NCBI GenBank assembly: GCA_027317645.1
Contig: DAHVQS010000005.1
Location: forward strand, 20,030-84,029
Direction: 5' to 3'
Source: Paenalcaligenes sp021793095
Lineage (GTDB): Bacteria; Pseudomonadota; Gammaproteobacteria; Burkholderiales; Burkholderiaceae_B
DNA length: 64,000 bases
Part shown: piece after piece, positions 25,406 to 33,447 of the stretch
Numbering within the stretch: position 1 is the stretch's first letter
Layout of the letters: each line of letters opens with the position of its first letter
Notes under the pieces: generated by a model
Seen by the model: only the letters and a program-made list of their open reading frames with translations
What the model was told of the DNA's origin: nothing
Databases searched by the model: none
Translations under genes and position numbers: made by a program

Positions 25406-26377
25406 ATGCGCAAGTATTCTATCTTTAGAATCCCTGCTGATTTAGCACCAGAGCAACGGCGCAAGCGGCGTCGTATGCTGGCTCAGTTGGGGATTGCTTG
25501 GCTTGCTATGATGCAGGTCATGATGTTTGCCTTTCCAGGGTACTTACGCTCTCAGTCAATGTCTGCCGAGACACTGGAAACTCTGGACAAGGCCATCTAT
25601 TTAATGAATTGGGCCGGTTTCATGTTGACCGTGCCGGTGATTTTGTATTCCGCCTTACCTATTTGGCGAGGGGCTTGGCTGAGCATTCGCCAGGGGCGCG
25701 TCGGGATGGATATCCCAGTCGCTGTGGGTATTCTTATTGCTTTTATCCCCAGTGTGCGCACGACTTGGACAGGGCAGGGCGAGGTTTATTTTGATTCGGT
25801 CACCATGTTTGTGGCATTTTTGATGACGGCTCGATATTTAGAGCTGTGCGCACAACAGTCAGTCGACCGCTCTGTCCAACAAGGTGAGCAATACAGCCTC
25901 GTAGAAGCCTTTAGAGTGCATATCACCCAAAATGCCAACCGATTGGCGTTTTGGTTTATTGTGGTGCAAGTAAGTTTGGCAGTTGCTCTGGGCATCGTAT
26001 GGTTTATCTATCGTCCTGAGCATGCACTGGCTGTTGTGGTGGCTTTGTTCGTCATGAGTTGCCCTTGTGCTTTATCCATGGCAGTGCCAACAGCTGTGGC
26101 CGCCGCCCAATCAGGCTTGAGCGCTTGCCCCGCTCAGCGCGAGACAGAGGTTCAAGAGTTGGTCGAAAATACACGCAAGATCTCATTGCAAAATTTGCAC
26201 GGCTCAATTGCTTGGCATTTTTTGATGACCCCCTTGGCTGCCGTTGGTTTGGTACAGCCCTGGCTGGCTGCGATTGCGATGTTCGTATCCTCTATTGCTG
26301 TGGGGATCAATTCGATACGTGTTTACCGACAGCGTGTGCGCGTAGGTCACGCAGCAGCACCTCATTCGCTGGTTTAA
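25406..26377 (+). CDS. CcoI/FixI-like P1B-ATPase membrane domain lacking all cytoplasmic catalytic domains
   Basis: CcoI normally is a copper-exporting P-type ATPase of roughly 700-850 residues needed to load copper into cbb3 oxidase. This intact frame has only 323 residues. About eight hydrophobic helices are visible (near 26-46, 63-85, 101-120, 126-147, 177-203, 206-231, 268-283, 285-305). The order and sequence match the CcoI membrane part: MMQVMMFAFPGYL, MDIPVAVGILIAF, GEVYFDSVTMFVAFL, SCPCALSMAVPTA (CPC at 219-221) and PLAAVGLVQPWLAAIAMFVSS. The N-terminal metal-binding domain is missing. About 30 polar residues (148-176) replace the actuator domain with its TGE loop. About 30 more (234-264) replace the DKTGT phosphorylation and nucleotide domains. 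The helix-7 YN pair is WH, while MxxSS is kept. It lies 6 bases before ccoS. The start has no clear ribosome binding site. Confidence 0.82.
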   Translation: MRKYSIFRIPADLAPEQRRKRRRMLAQLGIAWLAMMQVMMFAFPGYLRSQSMSAETLETLDKAIYLMNWAGFMLTVPVILYSALPIWRGAWLSIRQGRVGMDIPVAVGILIAFIPSVRTTWTGQGEVYFDSVTMFVAFLMTARYLELCAQQSVDRSVQQGEQYSLVEAFRVHITQNANRLAFWFIVVQVSLAVALGIVWFIYRPEHALAVVVALFVMSCPCALSMAVPTAVAAAQSGLSACPAQRETEVQELVENTRKISLQNLHGSIAWHFLMTPLAAVGLVQPWLAAIAMFVSSIAVGINSIRVYRQRVRVGHAAAPHSLV

Positions 26378-26383
26378 TCTGTT

Positions 26384-26611
26384 ATGTTTGAATCGCTGTT
26401 ACTGTTGCTGCCTATCAGCATTTTATTTGTGCTTGTGATTGGCGTGGTGCTGTGGTGGGCAATTTTTTCGGGCCAGTTCGAAGATTTGGACTCAGCCGGC
26501 AAATCTATTTTGCGCGATGATGATAGTGTGGATGCCCAAGAAGACACACAAAATTCAGAGCGCCCTAACACTACGGATGAGGCCAAAAACTCAGAGGTCA
26601 AGAAGCATTGA
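26384..26611 (+). CDS. ccoS: cbb3-type cytochrome oxidase assembly protein CcoS
   Basis: CcoS is a small single-helix membrane protein needed for cofactor insertion into the CcoN subunit. The 75-residue protein has one N-terminal helix (residues 4-28) followed by FSGQFEDLDSAGKSILRDDD, the hallmark of the family. The tail (residues 50-75) is polar and variable. It follows the CcoI-like gene by 6 bases, matching the usual ccoI-ccoS pairing. Confidence 0.93.
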   Translation: MFESLLLLLPISILFVLVIGVVLWWAIFSGQFEDLDSAGKSILRDDDSVDAQEDTQNSERPNTTDEAKNSEVKKH

Positions 26612-26644
26612 TTTGTTGATGTTTAAAACACCTAGGGAAATGAT

Positions 26645-26681
26645 GTGATTTTTGTCATTTAGTTTTTACCTAGGGTAGAAT
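26645..26681 (+). promoter_or_regulatory. ccoN promoter with overlapping FNR-like site
   Basis: TTGTCA (26652-26657) and TAGAAT (26676-26681) with 18-base spacing form a good sigma70 promoter. GTGATTTTTGTCAT (26645-26658) resembles the FNR site TTGAT-N4-ATCAA in 7 of 10 bases, but it overlaps the -35 instead of lying at -41.5. The promoter is well supported; FNR control is a weak inference helped by the nearby fnr gene. Confidence 0.6.
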
Positions 26682-26815
26682 GGCACTTAATAATAGCGCA
26701 CGAAATAGAATATTTACTGACAATAGGCGCCACGGGGTGAGACTGTGGCGACAGAGTTACGTGCGTAGTCTATGTAAAGTAAAGGGTTTTTCATTACTTG
26801 TTAGAGGGGAAGCAA

Positions 26816-28330
26816 ATGGGCACTACTGACGCTGTCCACATAGGGACTTCCAGCCAACCAACGACCAGCGCTCGCACTGAGGCATTCGACTATGGTGTTG
26901 TTCGAATGTTTACCATTGCGACCGTATTTTGGGGCGTTGTTGGCATGGGGGTCGGGTTACTCATTGCGCTGCAGCTTATTTGGCCGCAGCTCAACTTCGA
27001 AATCCCATGGTTGACGTACGGTCGTATCAGGCCAGTACACACTAACCTGGTCATTTTTGCTTTTGGCGGTAGTGCGTTATTTGCGACGTCATATTATGTC
27101 GCACAGCGTACCTGTCAGACGCGTATTTTTAGTCCGATGCTCGCTAGATTTACATTCTGGGGCTGGCAGTTAGCCATGTTGGGTGCTCTGATCACTCTGC
27201 CCATGGGCTTTACTTCGACTAAAGAATACGCAGAACTAGAGTGGCCTCTTGATATTCTCGTTACCCTAGTTTGGGTAGGCTATGCCGTTGTGTTTTTCGG
27301 TACTTTGGCAAAGCGTCGGGTGCGTCATATTTATGTCGCTAACTGGTTCTACGGCTCTTTCATCCTGACAATTGCCGTACTGTACATTTTTAATAACCTC
27401 GAGATTCCAGTCTCAATGTGGAAGTCATACTCCATGTACTCCGGTGTACAGGATGCGATGGTACAGTGGTGGTATGGTCACAACGCGGTAGGGTTCTTTT
27501 TGACGGTGAGCTTTTTGGGAATGATGTATTACTTTGTGCCCAAACAAGCGCAACGTCCCATTTATTCGTACCGCCTATCGATTGTGCACTTCTGGGCGTT
27601 GGCCTTTACCTATATGTGGGCCGGTCCACACCATCTGCACTATACGTCCTTGCCTGACTGGACTCAGTCGCTTGGGATGGCGTTTTCATTGATTCTTTTG
27701 GCGCCTTCCTGGGGGGGGATGATCAACGGTATCATGACGCTTTCCGGAGCATGGCACCGCTTGCGCACGGACCCCATCCTCAAGTTCTTGGTGGTCGCCT
27801 TGTCTTTCTACGGGATGTCCACTTTTGAAGGCTCGATGATGGCCATTCGTACGGTAAATGCCCTGTCTCACTACACTGATTGGACTGTAGGGCACGTACA
27901 CTCTGGCGCTTTGGGCTGGTTGGCCATGATTACCTTTGGTTCCTTGTACTACATGATTCCCCGCCTGTATGGCCGTCGTAGTATGGCAAAGCCACAATTG
28001 GTTGAGCTGCACTTCTGGCTGGCTACTTTAGGGGTTGTATTGTATATCGCAGCCATGTGGATTGCCGGCGTGATGCAGGGGCTGATGTGGCGTGCAGTGA
28101 GCCCCGATGGCATGCTGACCTATAGCTTTATCGAGGGCCTGAAAGCAACCTATCCTTTCTACGCTATCCGTGCTTTGGGCGGTGCGCTGTTCTTAATAGG
28201 TATGCTTTTGATGGCATATAACACCTTTATCACCATCGTGGGTCAGAAGAAGGTCAACCCTGTTGTACCGCTTGAAAACCCCGATGCACTGGACCCTGCT
28301 AATGTTGGTCCCGCAGCGGTTACGGAATGA
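26816..28330 (+). CDS. ccoN: cbb3-type cytochrome c oxidase subunit I
   Basis: CcoN is the catalytic heme-copper subunit of the high-affinity terminal oxidase used at low oxygen. The 504-residue protein has about 12 membrane helices. Conserved histidine segments include RPVHTNLVIFAFGGSA, WYGHNAVGFFLT (CuB region), AGPHHLHYTSLPDW and VGHVHSGALGWLAM, with the heme ligands. I chose ATG 26816 because GAGGGGA (26804-26810) lies 5 bases before it; a TTG at 26798 is less likely. It starts the ccoNOQP operon. Confidence 0.97.
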   Translation: MGTTDAVHIGTSSQPTTSARTEAFDYGVVRMFTIATVFWGVVGMGVGLLIALQLIWPQLNFEIPWLTYGRIRPVHTNLVIFAFGGSALFATSYYVAQRTCQTRIFSPMLARFTFWGWQLAMLGALITLPMGFTSTKEYAELEWPLDILVTLVWVGYAVVFFGTLAKRRVRHIYVANWFYGSFILTIAVLYIFNNLEIPVSMWKSYSMYSGVQDAMVQWWYGHNAVGFFLTVSFLGMMYYFVPKQAQRPIYSYRLSIVHFWALAFTYMWAGPHHLHYTSLPDWTQSLGMAFSLILLAPSWGGMINGIMTLSGAWHRLRTDPILKFLVVALSFYGMSTFEGSMMAIRTVNALSHYTDWTVGHVHSGALGWLAMITFGSLYYMIPRLYGRRSMAKPQLVELHFWLATLGVVLYIAAMWIAGVMQGLMWRAVSPDGMLTYSFIEGLKATYPFYAIRALGGALFLIGMLLMAYNTFITIVGQKKVNPVVPLENPDALDPANVGPAAVTE

Positions 28331-28338
28331 GGCATAGC

Positions 28339-28995
28339 ATGTCAAAAAAGAAAAAGTTTTTTTCCCATGCGACCATTGAGACAAACGTTGGGTTGCTCAT
28401 CGTTTTAAGTATCTTGGTCATTTCTTTTGCTGGGTTGGTACAGATCGTACCTCTGTTTTTCCAGTATTCAACGACCACTCCCACTGAAGGGGTTGAGCCA
28501 TACAGCCCTCTTCAGTTGGTGGGTCGTGATGTATATATTCGCGAAGGTTGTGTCGGCTGTCACTCTCAACAGATTCGAATGCTCGAATCCGAGGTGCAGC
28601 GTTACGGTCCCTACTCATTGGCAGGTGAGTCCGTTTACGATCACCCGTTTTTGTGGGGTTCCAAGCGTACCGGTCCTGATCTGGCCCGTGTCGGCGAACG
28701 CTATACCGATGAGTGGCACCGAATTCACTTACGTAACCCCCGAGATGTTGTTCCCGAGTCCAACATGCCAGCTTATCCCTGGTTGCAGCACAACACTGTA
28801 GAGGATTGGGATGTTCAACGTCGTATGGAGGTCATGCGTACGCTTGGTGTGCCCTACACTGACGAGGAGATTGAGGAATCTCCCGAAGACTTGGTTGGTA
28901 AGACCGAAGAAGACGCCCTGATTGCCTACTTACAAGGCTTAGGTGTCGGTGGGCGGGCTGCAGCAGCGGAGGCAGTTGCCGAAGGGAGACGTTAA
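28339..28995 (+). CDS. ccoO: cbb3-type cytochrome c oxidase subunit II
   Basis: CcoO is the membrane-anchored monoheme cytochrome c of cbb3 oxidase. The protein has one N-terminal helix (about residues 17-37) and the heme site CVGCHSQQIRM. Further conserved segments are YGPYSLAGESVYDHPFLWGSKRTGPDLARVG-like (YDHPFLWGSKRTGPDLARVG) and NMPAYPWL with the methionine ligand. I chose ATG 28339 (218 residues) because GAGG at 28329-28332 fits as its ribosome binding site; ATG 28327, which overlaps the ccoN stop, is possible. Confidence 0.96.
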   Translation: MSKKKKFFSHATIETNVGLLIVLSILVISFAGLVQIVPLFFQYSTTTPTEGVEPYSPLQLVGRDVYIREGCVGCHSQQIRMLESEVQRYGPYSLAGESVYDHPFLWGSKRTGPDLARVGERYTDEWHRIHLRNPRDVVPESNMPAYPWLQHNTVEDWDVQRRMEVMRTLGVPYTDEEIEESPEDLVGKTEEDALIAYLQGLGVGGRAAAAEAVAEGRR

Positions 28996-29180
28996 TGTGG
29001 GCTTTTCTGTATGCAGTAGCCACCATTTTAAGCATGATTACCTTTTTTGGGATTGTTGCCTGGGCATGGTCGAGAGGCCGTGCCAAGGACAACAAAGAGG
29101 CCGCGATGCTGCCTTTTGATTTGCCCGACGAAGAAAACGAGGCAAACCAAGAAGATGAGGTAGGGGATTCCAATGAGTGA
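28995..29180 (+). CDS. ccoQ: cbb3-type oxidase subunit CcoQ
   Basis: CcoQ is a small single-helix subunit that stabilises the cbb3 complex. The 61-residue protein has a helix at residues 3-25 followed by WSRGRAKDNKEAAMLPFDLPDEE, where AAxLPFDLPDE-like residues are typical. An acidic tail follows. Its ATG overlaps the last base of the ccoO stop, and its end overlaps ccoP by 8 bases, so the three genes are translationally coupled. Confidence 0.94.
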   Translation: MWAFLYAVATILSMITFFGIVAWAWSRGRAKDNKEAAMLPFDLPDEENEANQEDEVGDSNE

Positions 29181-30102
29181 TTTTTTTAGTGTTGGGTGGT
29201 CTATCTGGATCGCCGCAATTTCAATTTTAGGTATTATCTTTTGTCTTTGGCTGTTATTTAGCCAGAGAAAAGAGGTCGTCGAGGGCGAGGATCCAGAAAA
29301 ACCCATCGCCAACAAGGTATGGGATGGCAACATCGTCGAACTCGACAACTCGGCGCCGCGCTGGTTTACCGTGATGTATGTGGGGCTGTGTGTTTTTGCA
29401 TTTGGATATTTGTTGCTCTACCCAGGTTTGGGCAGTTTCAAAGGGCTTTTAGATTGGACTGCTGCCAAGCAGGTGCAAGAACAACAAAGAGAAATCAACG
29501 AGCGCCTTGATCCCATCTACGCACGTTTTGCGGATATGGAAATCGAGGAAATTGCCGCCGATTCAGAGGCCATGGTCGTGGGTCAACGACTGTTCTTGAA
29601 TAATTGTGCGCAGTGCCACGGTTCTGATGCTAAGGGCAGCCCTAGCTTCCCCAATTTGACCGACGATACGTGGTTGTGGGGCGGTGAGCCCGAGGATATT
29701 CTCACGACCATCACCAATGGCCGTAACGGTGTGATGACTGCTCATGCCGATTTGATGACGCCTAATGACGCATCAGATATTGCCCAGTATGTCCGTTCCT
29801 TGAATGGCTTGGCGCATGATTCATTGCGCGTCAATGCTGGCGAACGTATGTACCAGCAATTCTGTGTTGCCTGTCATGGTGCGGATGCCAAGGGTAACCA
29901 ACAGCTAGGTGCCCCGGATCTGACAAACAATAATTGGTTGTATGACAGTTCTGAGGACACCATTGTTGAGGGTATTTTGCAAGGGCGCAACAACAAAATG
30001 CCGGCGCAAAAAGATATCCTAACACCCGAACAAATTCGCGTTTTAGCGGGCTGGGTATGGGGCTTGTCCAATGACCCAAAGCAAACCGCGAGCGCAGATT
30101 AA
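29173..30102 (+). CDS. ccoP: cbb3-type cytochrome c oxidase diheme subunit III
   Basis: CcoP is the diheme cytochrome c that passes electrons to CcoO and CcoN. The 309-residue protein has two helices near residues 10-32 and 70-90, with NKVWDGNIVELDNSAPRW between them, then two cytochrome c domains with CAQCHGSDAKG and CVACHGADAKG. Each domain keeps a downstream methionine region (GRNGVMTAH and GRNNKMPAQ). It overlaps ccoQ, and ccoG follows after 37 bases. Confidence 0.96.
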   Translation: MSDFFSVGWSIWIAAISILGIIFCLWLLFSQRKEVVEGEDPEKPIANKVWDGNIVELDNSAPRWFTVMYVGLCVFAFGYLLLYPGLGSFKGLLDWTAAKQVQEQQREINERLDPIYARFADMEIEEIAADSEAMVVGQRLFLNNCAQCHGSDAKGSPSFPNLTDDTWLWGGEPEDILTTITNGRNGVMTAHADLMTPNDASDIAQYVRSLNGLAHDSLRVNAGERMYQQFCVACHGADAKGNQQLGAPDLTNNNWLYDSSEDTIVEGILQGRNNKMPAQKDILTPEQIRVLAGWVWGLSNDPKQTASAD

Positions 30103-30139
30103 TGTAGTTACGTTTTTTTAGTAGTTATAGAGGTATGGA

Positions 30140-31651
30140 ATGAGTAGCGACTCTCCCGATGTTTCTCGCTCTGAAAGTCAATCAGAGCAACCACCAAAAT
30201 GGCAACCGCCGGTGATGGATAAATCAAAAGAACTCGGGGATGCGCCTCATCCGTCGAGCCCCGTGGCAGAGATTCGTGGAAAGATTTATCCGCGCTCTGT
30301 CAGGGGCACTTTTGCTACTTGGCGTATTGTTTTTGTTTATTTAACCCAAATTATTTTTTACGGTCTGCCTTGGCTGCAGTGGAATGACCGACAGGCCGTT
30401 TTATTTGATTTGGGTGCGCGCAAGTTCTATCTGTTCGGGCTTGTGCTATGGCCGCAGGATATTATTTACCTGACGGTGTTATTGATTATCTCTGCTTATG
30501 GCCTGTTTCTATTTACGGCCATTGCGGGACGGTTATTTTGTGGTTATGCCTGTCCGCAGACCGTTTATACCGAAATTTTCATGTGGGTAGAGCGCAAAGT
30601 AGAGGGTGACCGAGTCGCCCGCATTCGGTTGGATGAACAACCGATGAGCTTGCGCAAGTTCCGCCTCAAATTTACCAAACATTTTTTGTGGCTATTCATT
30701 GCCTTCTGGACGGGGTTCACCTTCATCGGTTATTTCGCCCCAATTCGTGAATTAGGCCATCATCTGATTCACCTGACGCTCGGACCCTGGCAATGGTTTT
30801 GGTTGATTTTCTACTCACTGGCTACTTGGGGTAACGCTGGCTTCTTGCGCGAGGCGGTATGTAAATACATGTGCCCCTATGCGCGATTCCAGAGTGTGAT
30901 GGTAGATGACGACACGATGGTCGTCAGTTATGACTATGTGCGTGGCGAGCCGCGAGGAGGTCGTTCACGGAAAATAGATCATAAAGAGGCCGGTCTAGGC
31001 GATTGTATTAACTGTACGTTGTGTGTGCAGGTCTGCCCGACGGGTATCGATATTCGCGATGGGCTGCAGTACATGTGTATTGGCTGCGGCCACTGTGTAG
31101 ACGTGTGTAACGAGGTGATGGACAAAATGGGCTATGAGCCTAACCTCATCCGTTATACATCGGGTCGTGCAATTACCGAGCGCTTAGACCAAGGGCAGGC
31201 TCGCAAGCGAGTATTCCGCCCTCGAGTATTGGTATACACGGCGCTATTGGTGATTTTAGTCGCCGTCTTTGTGGGGTCATTGGCGACACGTAATAGCCTC
31301 AAACTAGACGTGATTCGTGACCGTAACAGCTTGGGCAGGGTGGTTGACGAGCAGACAGTAGAAAACGTCTATCGCTTGCAAATTGCCAATACCCGTGAAG
31401 AGCCTGTAGAAGTGATTTTGTCTGCTAGTGGCTTTGAGGGCATAGAGGTAATCAATACGGATAATAATAGCAACAAGGTGGTCCTCGAACCTGCCAGTAA
31501 CCAATTGGTCCCTGTGGTGATCCGTGCGCCCTATGAGTCTGAGATGACAATGGGGATGCATCCCATCAAGGTACACATAGAAACTGATCCGGTGGTGGGC
31601 CGCGCCGAGAGCCGGGTAGAGCCAACTAATTTCTACATCCCCAATCAATAA
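30140..31651 (+). CDS. ccoG: Cytochrome c oxidase accessory protein CcoG
   Basis: CcoG (RdxA/FixG) is an iron-sulfur membrane protein reported to reduce Cu(II) for cbb3 assembly. The 503-residue protein has a polar N terminus, membrane helices near 55-75, 95-120, 175-200, 215-235 and 350-370, and cysteine motifs CGYACPQT and CKYMCPYARF. Two 4Fe-4S clusters are shown by CINCTLCVQVCPTG and CIGCGHCVDVCNE. A C-terminal Ig-like periplasmic domain follows. It is full length, in contrast to the reduced CcoI-like protein and CcoH. Confidence 0.95.
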   Translation: MSSDSPDVSRSESQSEQPPKWQPPVMDKSKELGDAPHPSSPVAEIRGKIYPRSVRGTFATWRIVFVYLTQIIFYGLPWLQWNDRQAVLFDLGARKFYLFGLVLWPQDIIYLTVLLIISAYGLFLFTAIAGRLFCGYACPQTVYTEIFMWVERKVEGDRVARIRLDEQPMSLRKFRLKFTKHFLWLFIAFWTGFTFIGYFAPIRELGHHLIHLTLGPWQWFWLIFYSLATWGNAGFLREAVCKYMCPYARFQSVMVDDDTMVVSYDYVRGEPRGGRSRKIDHKEAGLGDCINCTLCVQVCPTGIDIRDGLQYMCIGCGHCVDVCNEVMDKMGYEPNLIRYTSGRAITERLDQGQARKRVFRPRVLVYTALLVILVAVFVGSLATRNSLKLDVIRDRNSLGRVVDEQTVENVYRLQIANTREEPVEVILSASGFEGIEVINTDNNSNKVVLEPASNQLVPVVIRAPYESEMTMGMHPIKVHIETDPVVGRAESRVEPTNFYIPNQ

Positions 31652-31661
31652 GTTCGTACCC

Positions 31662-31689
31662 AAAGGTCGCCAATGATTGGCGACCTTTT
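31662..31689 (+). terminator. Hairpin between ccoG and ccoH
   Basis: A perfect 12-base-pair stem, AAAGGTCGCCAA / TTGGCGACCTTT (31662-31673, 31677-31688), with a TGA loop and a short T run. It probably reduces ccoH expression relative to ccoNOQPG or protects the upstream mRNA. Confidence 0.75.
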
Positions 31690-31734
31690 AGGTCGGACGG
31701 TGATTAAAGCATTTAACCTAATAAGGAGTCCTTA

Positions 31735-32040
31735 ATGGGCAAATCCATGGAAGAACTCGATGCCAATCCTAACCCTTGGTACAAGGAGCCGTGGCCATGG
31801 ATATTGATGTCAGGCCCAGCCATTGTGGTGGTGGCTTGTATCATTACTATTTATTTGGCATTTAGCACTGGCGCCGATGAAGACATGGGCGGCGCCGTGC
31901 GGCGTGGATTAATTATCGAGGTATTACAAGAAAGTTCTTCTCATGAGGCGCCTGTCGCCACAGAGGCAACACCGTTGCAGGAACAAGAGGCTAAAGAAAA
32001 GTCTTCAGGAGTATCCGCTCCCGCCAAGACGACTGATTAA
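31735..32040 (+). CDS. ccoH: Short FixH/CcoH-family protein
   Basis: CcoH (FixH) is a membrane protein that stabilises cbb3 subunits during assembly. This 101-residue protein has the family start NPWYKEPWPWILMSGPAIVV and one membrane helix (about 20-42). The remaining segment (residues 45-65) resembles the DDYYKxG region poorly, and the roughly 90-residue periplasmic Ig-like domain of typical FixH proteins is absent. The tail is rich in Glu, Ala and Thr. AAGGAG precedes the ATG. It is the last gene of the cco run, after a hairpin. Confidence 0.85.
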   Translation: MGKSMEELDANPNPWYKEPWPWILMSGPAIVVVACIITIYLAFSTGADEDMGGAVRRGLIIEVLQESSSHEAPVATEATPLQEQEAKEKSSGVSAPAKTTD

Positions 32041-32113
32041 AGCACTCCTCACTGGCCACCTTGGTTGGGGCAGGCACGGAGTCTGCAATGAAGCCAGATA
32101 CTTTCTTTATATA

Positions 32114-32143
32114 AAATAGCCCACCCTTGGTGGGCTATTTCTT
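32114..32143 (+). terminator. Terminator after ccoH
   Basis: A perfect 12-base-pair stem, AAATAGCCCACC / GGTGGGCTATTT, with a CTT loop, followed by CTTT. It ends the cco cluster. The remaining bases to the next gene contain GTAATTATTATCAA (32205-32218), which matches the FNR site in 8 of 10 bases; I consider that site possible, not shown. Confidence 0.85.
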
Positions 32144-32254
32144 TAGTTGAATTTATTTTAAATCAAAGCAGGTGTGGATTAATTTCATTACTCTGTACTG
32201 ACATGTAATTATTATCAATCGTTACGATCGAGGTAGCTTGCGTCAGGAGTGAAA

Positions 32255-32509
32255 ATGATTTACACCCGTAGCGAATATAGACGAATTTGGTTAGGGGCGA
32301 TATTGTGGCCTTCTTTTTTAGGGGCCCTCGCCCTGTGCTTTATCGTATTTATGTTGATCGATCCTGCTGAAATCAGATTTTTGGGCACTGTCCAGCTAAG
32401 TCGTGCAGCGGCTTATACCTTGGGGTTTTTCTTGTTTTGGTTTGTGGGTATTGTGATCAGCTATTTAACAGTCAAAATCATCCCCCCACAGTACGAGGAT
32501 GACTTTTAA
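32255..32509 (+). CDS. Small two-helix membrane protein beside fnr
   Basis: I do not recognise this 84-residue protein. It has two membrane helices (about residues 11-36 and 48-74) linked by the short loop PAEIRFLGTVQLSR, and a short acidic C terminus (PPQYEDDF). CAGGAG at 32244-32249 lies 5 bases before ATG 32255; a GTG at 32249 would overlap the ribosome binding site. Its stop codon is 1 base from the end of the convergent fnr gene. The place next to cco and fnr suggests a role in low-oxygen respiration, but that is only context. Confidence 0.75.
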   Translation: MIYTRSEYRRIWLGAILWPSFLGALALCFIVFMLIDPAEIRFLGTVQLSRAAAYTLGFFLFWFVGIVISYLTVKIIPPQYEDDF

Positions 32510-32510
32510 C

Positions 32511-33260
32511 TTAGTGTTTGGCAGCTTGCTGGGCGGCACACTCAACCCCTGAGAGTATGCGCAGCGTTTCTATATCTAAGAGCATCACTTCGCGCTGTTG
32601 GATCTTGAGTAAGCCCTCGCGCGCGAATCGTGAAAATAGGCGGCTGACGGTCTCTAAGGTGAGCCCTAGAAAATTGCCAATCTCTTCGCGGCTCATACGC
32701 AATATAAACTCGTAGGGTGAGTAGCCTAGTGCTGACAGTCGCTCGGATAAATTTAACAGAAACGCTGCTAAGCGTTGCTCGCTGCGCAATGCGCCTAAGG
32801 TTTTCATGAGATTATGCGAGCGCGCAATTTCCTGGCTCATCAGGCGCCGCAATTGGGACTGCAGGATGGGCATCTCGGCGGCCAGTCGATCAAAATCATC
32901 CATACGCATGACGCAGACCTCGCTGTCCTCTAGCGCAATCGCATGAGAGCGGTGGATATCGGTCTGCAGTCCATCAATACCCGCAATTTCACCGGGCAGC
33001 AAAAAGCTTGTAATTTGTACTTGACCCGAGGCGTCTTCGAGTTGTGTTTTCAGGCTGCCTGAACGTAGCGCATAAATCGCCTCCGTAGGCTCACCCAGTC
33101 GGAAAAGAGTGCTGTTTTTGGGCAGGCGGATACGCTCTTGAACCAGTGCATCGAGTTGTTCGAGCTCATTCATGTTTAGCCCAAACGAAAGGCAAAACTC
33201 ACTCAGCATGCAGGTAGAGCAACGCATGGAGTCTGGGGTGACGGGGATCTTTTTGTGCAT
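32511..33260 (-). CDS. fnr: FNR-type oxygen-sensing transcription regulator
   Basis: FNR binds DNA as a dimer when its oxygen-labile 4Fe-4S cluster is intact. The protein has three N-terminal cluster cysteines in CSTCMLSEFC (C-x2-C-x5-C, as in E. coli FNR), and a fourth in SEVCVMRM at the matching place. A cAMP-receptor-like sensor fold follows. The helix-turn-helix with MSREEIGNFLGLTLETVSRL keeps the E-xx-SR residues that recognise TTGAT. I chose ATG 33260 (249 residues); a TTG at 33323 opens the frame further. It probably regulates the neighbouring cco genes. Confidence 0.93.
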   Translation of the reverse strand: MHKKIPVTPDSMRCSTCMLSEFCLSFGLNMNELEQLDALVQERIRLPKNSTLFRLGEPTEAIYALRSGSLKTQLEDASGQVQITSFLLPGEIAGIDGLQTDIHRSHAIALEDSEVCVMRMDDFDRLAAEMPILQSQLRRLMSQEIARSHNLMKTLGALRSEQRLAAFLLNLSERLSALGYSPYEFILRMSREEIGNFLGLTLETVSRLFSRFAREGLLKIQQREVMLLDIETLRILSGVECAAQQAAKH

Positions 33261-33447
33261 TGATATATCTAATTTACTACGTGGTACCTGCGCAGATGCG
33301 CGGAATCGTTCGTCGTACTGCAAGTAAAAGGGCTATTTGCAATACATTACTTTAAATTTAAGTGTAAAGCTTTTCCTGCTCTTTTGCACTTAAAATAGAA
33401 ATTGTTTGGTTTCGATGTGGAAATAAACATTGATTTACATTTCACAC

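Noticed and set aside
33340..33365. TTTAAATTTAA near-palindrome upstream of fnr
   Set aside because: It is AT-rich sequence and does not match an FNR site.
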